Source: Sphingopyxis sp. 2PD (GTDB taxonomy: Bacteria; Pseudomonadota; Alphaproteobacteria; Sphingomonadales; Sphingomonadaceae). Taken from it: 47,163 nucleotides of DNA. Numbering within the stretch: the first letter of the stretch is position 1; every line of letters starts with the position of its first letter. The translations under genes were made by a program, and so were the position numbers. The notes under the pieces were generated by a model. The model was not told where the DNA came from and made no database searches. It saw only the letters and a program-made list of their open reading frames with translations. Shown here one piece after another: positions 41,638 through 47,163 of this stretch. The DNA is taken from NCBI RefSeq assembly GCF_005503695.1, contig NZ_SCMU01000024.1:1-47163 (forward strand). The letters run 5' to 3'.

Positions 41638-41901
41638 TTAACGGACGCTGCCGCGGCGGACCAGATTGATGATGCCGAGCAAAACGACGGCGCCGATAAA
41701 CGCCCACAGCAGCCCGACCGGGCTGAAGGTATCGAGGCTGGCGCCCATGCCGAAAAAGCTGCCGAGGAAATTGCCGAGGAACGCGCCGACAATGCCGACG
41801 ACGACGTTCAGGATAATGCCCTGCTGCGCGTCGGTGCGCATGACGATGCTCGCCAGCCAGCCGATGATTCCGCCGACGATCAAAGTGATGATCAAGCCCA
41901 T
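41638..41901 (-). CDS. GlsB/YeaQ/YmgE-family membrane protein, copy 2
   Basis: 87 aa from the ATG at 41901 (MGLIITLIVGGIIGWLASIV), which has AGGAAGGG upstream; the open frame to 41949 is judged non-coding. MRTDAQQGIILNVVVGIVGA and FLGNFLG follow. It ends AVVLLGIINLVRRGSVR, closely matching the VVLLAVVNLVRRGRVR tail of copy 1. A GC-rich inverted repeat (GCGGCG 41605-41610, CGCCGC 41624-41629) lies between the two copies. Confidence 0.9.
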   Translation of the reverse strand: MGLIITLIVGGIIGWLASIVMRTDAQQGIILNVVVGIVGAFLGNFLGSFFGMGASLDTFSPVGLLWAFIGAVVLLGIINLVRRGSVR

Positions 41902-42368
41902 GATTTTTCCCTTCCTGAACCGCCGGGCAAACGCAGATACCCGGCCCATTTATGAACGTCCGGTCGCGCCCAGACATCGTTTCAACGATGCCGACACAAT
42001 GCGGAAAGGAAGCGAAAGGTTCCCGGCCGGTCCCGAAGGACGCAGCCGGGAAAGTGGGATCAGTTCCAGATCAAGAACTGCTCCGGGTCGCAACGACGGC
42101 TCTAAGCAGCCGCGTTTGACGACGATGTGACGAAGGTCACACGGACAAAAATAAATATGATGGCGTGCCAGAGAACGGCAAAGACGGCGCACGCGCCGCG
42201 CGCCGCGCACAAACGAAATGGGGGCCGACATCGCTGCCAACCCCCACTATCCGGTCCTGCTCCGCGTCTCGCCACCCCGCCTTCATCCCGGTCCGCTTCT
42301 CTTGCGATCAGCAGCCCGCAAAACGATGCGTTGCGGCGCACGCCGGAACAATCCGGCGACGGTTTGGT

Positions 42369-42388
42369 CGGCCCCCTTTCGGGGGCCG
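42369..42388 (-). other. Strong GAAA-tetraloop hairpin in a gene-poor stretch
   Basis: CGGCCCCC (42369-42376) and GGGGGCCG (42381-42388) form 8 perfect pairs. Read on the minus strand the loop is GAAA, a GNRA tetraloop favoured in structured RNA; on the plus strand it is TTTC. It is the most stable hairpin I see in the 947-nt gap 41902-42848. The gap's open frames have no start signals or protein-like composition. An RNA gene or leader of the GlsB-like genes is possible but unproven. Confidence 0.35.
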
Positions 42389-42694
42389 GCCGCACCTGGA
42401 AAGCCCTTCATCATCTTTTCCTGCGTCCGCCGAAGCGATCGCTGTCCAAGCGATGGACTGCATTTCCTGTACCTGGTCGGGTTCGCATCAACTCGTGGGA
42501 ATCGCTACGTTCCGTGACCAAGCTATCGGTCGATTTCCTCGTAAGTCCGGTCCGTTCTCTTCTGGCTAGTCTTGCAACTACCCTTGATGTCCCGGCGGTC
42601 TTTCGTCTCCGTCATCCGATGATTTGAAGCTGACATGAAGCGTTCGGGGCGCCAACAGAAAAACGCGCAAATACCCCCTATGCGCATCGCCCGC

Positions 42695-42703
42695 TGTGGA
42701 TAA
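42695..42703 (-). promoter_or_regulatory. Perfect DnaA-box match
   Basis: TGTGGATAA on the plus strand is TTATCCACA on the minus strand, the consensus DnaA box. A single 9-mer can arise by chance in 47 kb and no other box is seen close by, so this is not evidence for an origin. Confidence 0.3.
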
Positions 42704-42729
42704 GTCCGGCATTAGCAACAAGCGGATTC

Positions 42730-42764
42730 GGTGCAGCATTTTTGTAACAAGGGTGCAGCATTTT
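42730..42764. repeat. Direct repeat of GGTGCAGCATTTT with 22-nt period
   Basis: Exact 13-mers at 42730-42742 and 42752-42764. The start-to-start distance of 22 nt is close to two helical turns, as for two proteins binding on the same face of DNA. Confidence 0.5.
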
Positions 42765-42818
42765 CGGATGCGGTTTTGCGACTTGTCAAGAAGGAATCCG
42801 CCGCGCGACTCACGATCG

Positions 42819-42840
42819 GCGAGTCGAAAATCCGACTCGC
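42819..42840 (-). terminator. Hairpin just after nadA
   Basis: GCGAGTCG (42819-42826) and CGACTCGC (42833-42840) form 8 perfect pairs around a 6-nt loop, 9 nt past the nadA stop on the minus strand. GAGTCG can also pair with CGACTC at 42806-42811, so two hairpins compete. No T-tract follows directly. Confidence 0.55.
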
Positions 42841-42848
42841 TACGTCAA

Positions 42849-43838
42849 TCACGCCCGGCCCAGATCGCCCTTGCCCACCGTCCCCGACGCCATCTCCAGC
42901 ATCCGGTCGAGACTCTTGCGCGCGGCGAGGCGGAGGCCTTCCTCCATCTCGATCTGCGGTTTCAGGTCGCGCAGCGCGAGGTAGAGTTTCTCCATCGTGT
43001 TGAGCGCCATATACGGACAGATGTTACAGTTGCAGTTGCCGTCGGCGCCCGGCGCGCCGATGAAATTCTTCTCGGGCAGCGCGAGTTCCATCTGGTGGAT
43101 GATGTGCGGCTCGGTCGCGACGATCAGCGTATCGCCGGGGAAGCTCTTGGCGAATTGCAGGATGCCGCTGGTCGATCCAACATAGTCGGCATGATCGACG
43201 ATATGCGGCGGGCATTCGGGATGCGCCGCGACCGGGGCGCCGGGGTGCTGCGCCTTAAGTTTCAGCAGTTCGGTCTCGCTGAACGCTTCATGGACGATGC
43301 ACACGCCCGGCCACAGCAGCATCTCGCGCCCAAACTTGCGGTTGAGATAGCCGCCGAGGTGGCGGTCGGGGCCAAAGATGATCGGCTGGCTTTCGGGAAT
43401 CTGGCTGATGATCGTCTCGGCGCTCGACGAGGTGACGATGATGTCGGAGAGCGCTTTCACCGCCGCCGAACAGTTGATGTACGTCAGCGCGATATGGTCG
43501 GGATGCTTCTCGCGGAAGCGTTTAAACTGTTCGGGCGGGCAGCTGTCCTCGAGCGAACAACCCGCGTCCATGTCGGGCAGGATCACGATCTTTTCAGGGC
43601 TCAGAATTTTCGCGGTCTCGGCCATGAATTTGACGCCGCAGAAGGCGATCACATCGGCGTCGGTGTCGGCGGCCTTGCGCGACAGCTCCAGCGAATCGCC
43701 GACGAAATCGGCAAGGTCCTGAATCTCGGGCTTCTGGTAATAATGCGCCAAAATCACGGCGTTGCGTTCTTTGCGCAGCCGCTCGATTTCAGCGCGCAGG
43801 TCGAGGCCCGAGAGATTCTCGCGGATGGGAGCAGTCAT
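42849..43838 (-). CDS. nadA: Quinolinate synthase
   Basis: A 329-aa enzyme that condenses iminoaspartate with dihydroxyacetone phosphate to quinolinate in NAD synthesis, using a [4Fe-4S] cluster. AAGGAAA precedes the start. Typical motifs are NAVILAHYYQKPEIQDLADF, VGDSLELSRKAADTDADVIA, MDAGCSLEDSCPPEQF, HPECPPHIVDHADYVGSTSG and CNCNICPYMALNTMEKLYLA, which supply the cluster cysteines. Neither nadB nor nadC is adjacent in the window. Confidence 0.97.
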   Translation of the reverse strand: MTAPIRENLSGLDLRAEIERLRKERNAVILAHYYQKPEIQDLADFVGDSLELSRKAADTDADVIAFCGVKFMAETAKILSPEKIVILPDMDAGCSLEDSCPPEQFKRFREKHPDHIALTYINCSAAVKALSDIIVTSSSAETIISQIPESQPIIFGPDRHLGGYLNRKFGREMLLWPGVCIVHEAFSETELLKLKAQHPGAPVAAHPECPPHIVDHADYVGSTSGILQFAKSFPGDTLIVATEPHIIHQMELALPEKNFIGAPGADGNCNCNICPYMALNTMEKLYLALRDLKPQIEMEEGLRLAARKSLDRMLEMASGTVGKGDLGRA

Positions 43839-43908
43839 CGCTTTTCCTTATCTGGCTTTTGCCTTGGCCACCCCCCTACACCGCGACCCCGGACAGGGCA
43901 ACGCGGCG

Positions 43909-44622
43909 TCAGCCGCCAACCAGTCGGTCCGCGAGCGCGATGACGGGGGGCGTCAACGCCAGCAGATAGATGGCGACGCGCACCGCGATGACAATTGCCG
44001 CAATCGCTTTTGTTGCGGGATGGACGGCGCCGAGCGTGCGGCGGTCGTATAGCGCGATAATGCCGACGACGCCGAGCTGGAACAGGCCGATCGGGATGTC
44101 GGACCAGCCGATCATCAGGGGCATCGGCAACAACCGGCCCAGCGCGGGTTCGAGGATGACGATCGTCGCGCCGATCATCAGCCGGCGATGCCAGTCGGTC
44201 CGGTTCCGCCTTCGCACCGCCGCCCACACCATCAAACCGAACACCAGCGATTCGATGGCCGTCAGGGTGAGGAAATAGGGCGGCGAGAAAAAGGGTGGGA
44301 AGCGGCCAAGCACCAGCGACGCCATCCCGGTAAAGACCCCCAGCGCGGTGATCGCAATCGCCAGCGCCGCACCGGCCCACCCGAGCCGCCGGTGGAGTGC
44401 CAGATTCTGCCGCACGACCAGGGTCGGCTGGACAACGAGAAGCGCGAGCCAGCCAAGCATCAGCACGCCGTGCACATGAACCCAGAAGGGCGCCGCGACC
44501 GGATCGACAAACCCGCGCAGCGCGAACTGCGCAAAGCAAAGGATGATGAACGCCGCGAGGCCGATCGCCATGCGTTGCCAGAAGCGCTCGGGCCGCGCCG
44601 TGCCCGCTGCTGTCGTCGCCAT
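43909..44622 (-). CDS. Multi-pass membrane protein of unknown function
   Basis: A 237-aa protein with about six or seven TM segments, for example MAIGLAAFIILCFAQFAL, VLMLGWLALLVVQPTLV and AALAIAITALGVFTGMASLV. Conserved-looking polar positions are HVHGVLML, LALHRRLGW and RTDWHRRLMIGATI; paired His residues in the membrane could bind heme or metal, but this is a guess. It has the look of uncharacterised sphingomonad membrane proteins. 70 nt from nadA's start. Confidence 0.7.
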   Translation of the reverse strand: MATTAAGTARPERFWQRMAIGLAAFIILCFAQFALRGFVDPVAAPFWVHVHGVLMLGWLALLVVQPTLVVRQNLALHRRLGWAGAALAIAITALGVFTGMASLVLGRFPPFFSPPYFLTLTAIESLVFGLMVWAAVRRRNRTDWHRRLMIGATIVILEPALGRLLPMPLMIGWSDIPIGLFQLGVVGIIALYDRRTLGAVHPATKAIAAIVIAVRVAIYLLALTPPVIALADRLVGG

Positions 44623-44689
44623 GCCATACCCCCCAGTCGGCCGAAATCTTTGGACAGACTAACGCATGACGAAGGCGCGCGAAAGCCGC

Positions 44690-45337
44690 CTAGCCAGCAG
44701 GGGTATTGGCGAAGCGCGCGGTGACCTTGGCATCAATCCCCGCGGCCTTCAGCGGCATCGCGAAACTCTGCTCGATCGCGGCCCGCGCCGCGCCCTCAGC
44801 CAGCCGCATCGGGGTCGGCCCCTTGGCCTGCTTGATCAGCTCATCCTGAGCCGCCTTGCGATTGGCGGCGTCGAGCGCCGCCTCGGCGTCGGTCAGCGTC
44901 AAAAGGATCGTCCCGTCACGAAACTCGCTGATCGCGTCGATGTCGATTTCGGGACCGGCGAGGCGCAGCGGCGGCAGCGTCACCGTAAGCGCATTGCTCG
45001 CCGCATCCCAGTCGAGATCCGATTGCTTGAGCTTGCCCAGATCGACCTCGTACCGCACCGTGCCGGGCATGATCAGCGTCTTTTTGGCGCTGAGCCCCAT
45101 CCGGCTTTGCGTTGACGTCACGACCGCGACATAGCGCGCGGTAAACGGGACAAGGACATTCTGTTCCTGCAAGCCTTGCAGGCTCGCGGCGACGACCGTT
45201 TCGGGATCATAGCCCTTTTCCCAATCGCGCCAAGCCGACACCGCCCACCAGACGGCGAGCAGCAGCATGGCCGCGGCGACGAGCAGGATCAAGCGCCCGG
45301 TCAAGCGCGGCGGCGGTGCGGATGGAGTCGTGGTCAT
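44690..45337 (-). CDS. DUF4230 domain protein with N-terminal anchor
   Basis: 215 aa from 45337, which overlaps the preceding stop by ATGA; an upstream in-frame ATG at 45358 lies inside that gene. After a TM segment (LILLVAAAMLLLAVWWAVSA) the protein has VVAASLQGLQEQNVLVPFTA, YVAVVTSTQSRMGLSAKKTL then MPGTVRYEVDLGKLKQSDLD, the DUF4230 pattern. It is likely anchored in the inner membrane with the domain in the periplasm. Role unknown. Confidence 0.83.
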   Translation of the reverse strand: MTTTPSAPPPRLTGRLILLVAAAMLLLAVWWAVSAWRDWEKGYDPETVVAASLQGLQEQNVLVPFTARYVAVVTSTQSRMGLSAKKTLIMPGTVRYEVDLGKLKQSDLDWDAASNALTVTLPPLRLAGPEIDIDAISEFRDGTILLTLTDAEAALDAANRKAAQDELIKQAKGPTPMRLAEGAARAAIEQSFAMPLKAAGIDAKVTARFANTPAG

Positions 45338-46134
45338 GGCTCCGTATAGACCGAACAATCGGGCGCGGGGCGATCCATTTCATAACGGCCCGTCGCATTG
45401 TTGAACCGCAGCACGCGTTCGTAACTGCACTCGGGGTCCTTCCACTCGGCCAGATCGCTGGGTTTCAGCTTTTGCCCGCTATTGTCCTCGCTCCGCCGCG
45501 ACGTCTGCGGATAGGCGGTCGCAAAGCTGCGATAGGTCAGGCTTGGCAGTTCGCCGCCATCGTTGGGTCCGGGCTTCAGTACCGCCTTATATTCATATTC
45601 GTCGTGGCAGGCATCGAGCCGATCCTTGGCGTCCTGTTCGGAAAAGCAGGCGCGGATCATCAGCGAACTGTCCCATGCGACATCGAGAACCTCGCCGCCG
45701 AGCCCGATCGCATGCGGCGCCATACCGAAACGCAGCAGGTGAAGCCGACTGCCCGACCCGCCGCCGCCCGAATACATCGCGCGCTGTTCACCGATCACCC
45801 CGACCAGCATTTCCAGCCCCGCACCGCTGCCCGCTTCGTCGCCGCCGCGTACCCACACCGCGTGCGGCCACAGGCGCAGCGCCTGCGGCTCCCCAGCAAT
45901 GGCAGGCAGCGGCAGGATGGTGTTTTCATCATCGCCCGACCCCGGAAACGAGACGACCAGAACAGCGGGCAGTGCGTCCGCATCCGTCGCATCCGGCAGC
46001 GCAAAACATATCTGGCCGTCGGGCAGGCAATGGGTGCCATCGTCTTTCGCGAGCAGTTCGATCAACCGCGAGTTCGGCACAGGCGCCGCGTCGGTCATCG
46101 GCTGCGCGACGGCAAGCAGCATCGTCAACAGCAT
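45334..46134 (-). CDS. Exported protein of unknown function, 266 aa
   Basis: The start at 46134 (MLLTMLLAVAQPMTDAAPVP) sits directly after the MBL gene's stop (TGACATG) and gives a clear signal peptide; a longer frame from 46173 overlaps the MBL gene. The mature part includes HCLPDGQICFALPDATDADA, LRLWPHAVWVRGGDEAGSGA and EDNSGQKLKPSDLAEWKDPE with several cysteines. No family recognised. Middle gene of a three-gene coupled operon. Confidence 0.7.
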   Translation of the reverse strand: MLLTMLLAVAQPMTDAAPVPNSRLIELLAKDDGTHCLPDGQICFALPDATDADALPAVLVVSFPGSGDDENTILPLPAIAGEPQALRLWPHAVWVRGGDEAGSGAGLEMLVGVIGEQRAMYSGGGGSGSRLHLLRFGMAPHAIGLGGEVLDVAWDSSLMIRACFSEQDAKDRLDACHDEYEYKAVLKPGPNDGGELPSLTYRSFATAYPQTSRRSEDNSGQKLKPSDLAEWKDPECSYERVLRFNNATGRYEMDRPAPDCSVYTEP

Positions 46135-46135
46135 G

Positions 46136-47053
46136 TCAGGCCAGTTCCCATTCGTCATCGTGTTCGCGCACAACCCCGCGCGCGCGCAGGTCGAAAAGAT
46201 GCGCCAGCACCGATCGTCCAGCGGCGCCGGTCAGCCGCGGGTCTAGCCCCTTGTACATATGCGCGACCATGGCCGGGATGACCCGGGTGCCCTTTTCCAG
46301 CTCGCGCAAAATCTGCCGCTCGCGCTGCTTGCGATGCCCCAGCATGCCGCGGACCAGCTGCCGCGGCTTGGTCACCGCGGGGCCGTGCGCGGGATAATAG
46401 ATGCGGTCATCGCGGTCATAGAGCTTTGAGAGGCTGGCCATATAGGCCGCCATGTCGCCGTCGGGCGGACTGACGACGCTGGTCGACCACGCCATGACAT
46501 GATCGCCGGTGAACAACGCGCCGCTTTCAACCAGTGCAAAACACAGGTGGTTCGACGTGTGCCCGGGGGTCGCGACCGCCTCGATCGTCCAGCCGTCGCC
46601 AGAAATCCGCTCGCCGTCGGTGAGCACGCGGTCGGGGGCATAATCGGGATCGAAGGCGGAATCGGCGCGCGGGCCGTTGTCCTTGAGCGCCAGCGGCGCG
46701 CAGCCAATGATCGGGGCGCCGGTCGCGGCTTTTAGCGGCGCCGCGGCGGGGCTGTGATCGCGGTGGGTGTGGGTGCACAGGATCGCGGCGACGCGCTGCC
46801 CGTCCACGGCGCGCAGGATCGCATCGACATGACCGACGCCGTTGATGTCGGCGGGATCGCCGATGCTCATCCCTGATCCGGTCGGGCCGGGATCGATCAG
46901 CGCGACATCGCTGCCCGAGCCGACGATCCACGTCTGGGTGCCGGTAAAGGTGTAGGGCGACGGGTTGGGCGCCAGCACGCGGCGCACCAGCGGCTCATGC
47001 TGCTCGCAATCGCCGGCGCGGATGCTGTCGGGCCAGGTCTTGTCTTCGCTCAT
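46136..47053 (-). CDS. Metallo-beta-lactamase-fold hydrolase, LACTB2-like
   Basis: 305 aa from 47053 (MSEDKTWPDSIRAGDCEQHE); ATGs at 47062 and 47086 are alternatives with no better ribosome site. Metal motifs are HTHRDHS (HxHxDH), ATPGHTSNHLCF and TGDHVMAW. NPSPYTFTGTQTWIVGSGSD and DPGPT are typical of LACTB2-like hydrolases, and the C-terminal LRELEKGTRVIPAMVAHMYK ... LRARGVVREHDDEWEL resembles their winged-helix domain. It may be a nuclease or thioesterase-type hydrolase. First gene of the operon with 46134 and 45337. Confidence 0.88.
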   Translation of the reverse strand: MSEDKTWPDSIRAGDCEQHEPLVRRVLAPNPSPYTFTGTQTWIVGSGSDVALIDPGPTGSGMSIGDPADINGVGHVDAILRAVDGQRVAAILCTHTHRDHSPAAAPLKAATGAPIIGCAPLALKDNGPRADSAFDPDYAPDRVLTDGERISGDGWTIEAVATPGHTSNHLCFALVESGALFTGDHVMAWSTSVVSPPDGDMAAYMASLSKLYDRDDRIYYPAHGPAVTKPRQLVRGMLGHRKQRERQILRELEKGTRVIPAMVAHMYKGLDPRLTGAAGRSVLAHLFDLRARGVVREHDDEWELA

Positions 47054-47086
47054 GGGTGTCATGTGGCACTGCCGGGGGCAGAACAA

Positions 47087-47163
47087 AAGGGGTGGTGGGG
47101 ATCAATTCAGATAATGGCGGGTGGCGACCGGCGCGGAAATCTCTTCTCCCCTCCCTTCTAGGG
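47087..47163. other. Edge of window, no gene seen
   Basis: Seventy-seven bases with no convincing open frame start or repeat. They presumably hold the 5' region of the MBL operon or the end of a neighbouring gene. Confidence 0.3.

Noticed and set aside
42127..42627. Overlapping small frames in the gap before nadA
   Set aside because: No ribosome-binding sites, no motif, and Arg/Ser/Pro-rich composition; treated as non-coding.
42695..42703. Replication origin at the DnaA-box match
   Set aside because: A single box with no cluster, no AT-rich unwinding region and no dnaA, dnaN or parAB genes nearby.
41902..42848. tmRNA, RNase P RNA or SRP RNA in the gap
   Set aside because: I looked for the proteolysis-tag coding segment, the RNase P GAGGAAAGTCCGGGC-like core and the SRP GGTCAGGxCCGGAAGGAAGCA core on both strands and found none.
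1..47163. CRISPR array
   Set aside because: No series of equal-length repeats with regular unique spacers is visible, and no cas genes are present.

Overview
The window looks like a chromosomal segment of a GC-rich alphaproteobacterium of the order Sphingomonadales, most like a Sphingopyxis or Sphingomonas relative. This rests on the yajC-secD-secF order, a DUF6456 protein, a GH108 endolysin beside a 3TM holin as in gene transfer agent lysis loci, and intergenic palindromes of the CCTGAGC(T/C)TGTCGAAGG and TCATCCCGGACTTGATCCGGGA types. No sequence search was possible, so every family name rests on motifs read by eye.

Left flank (1-6577): the 3' end of an ABC-F ATPase, a DUF2569-like membrane protein, a DUF6456 protein divergent from an XRE regulator, a GT4 glycosyltransferase, and the yajC-secD-secF preprotein translocase operon on the minus strand.

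Integrated element (about 6606-21818): a tRNA-Pro(GGG) gene at 6578-6654 marks the left edge. Its last 49 nt plus 3 nt recur exactly at 21767-21818, so two 52-bp direct repeats bracket about 15.2 kb. A tyrosine integrase and an overlapping excisionase-like gene lie against the right repeat. Cargo, left to right: an HNH-like/HTH protein; an uncharacterised protein; a RarA/MgsA-C-like protein translationally coupled to a second tyrosine recombinase; a four-gene minus-strand cassette (XRE regulator, unknown 200-aa protein, NAL1-like trypsin-fold protease, 70-aa partner); two exported proteins; and a restriction-modification operon (RHH protein, two N6-adenine methylases, GIY-YIG/DExH helicase nuclease). 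The divergent RHH genes share a palindrome-rich control region. The element reads as a defence island. The protease cassette is the best candidate for something not yet described.

Right flank (21819-47163): EF-hand protein, MDR oxidoreductase, GTA-type lysis pair, SRPBCC protein coupled to alaS, two exported proteins, GST, ureohydrolase, aminopeptidase N, an SDR-like epimerase, a DUF445 protein, an RND efflux operon whose permease has an unusual central insertion, two tandem GlsB/YeaQ-like genes, a 947-nt gene-poor stretch with structured DNA, nadA, a multi-TM protein, and an operon of an MBL hydrolase, an exported protein and a DUF4230 protein.
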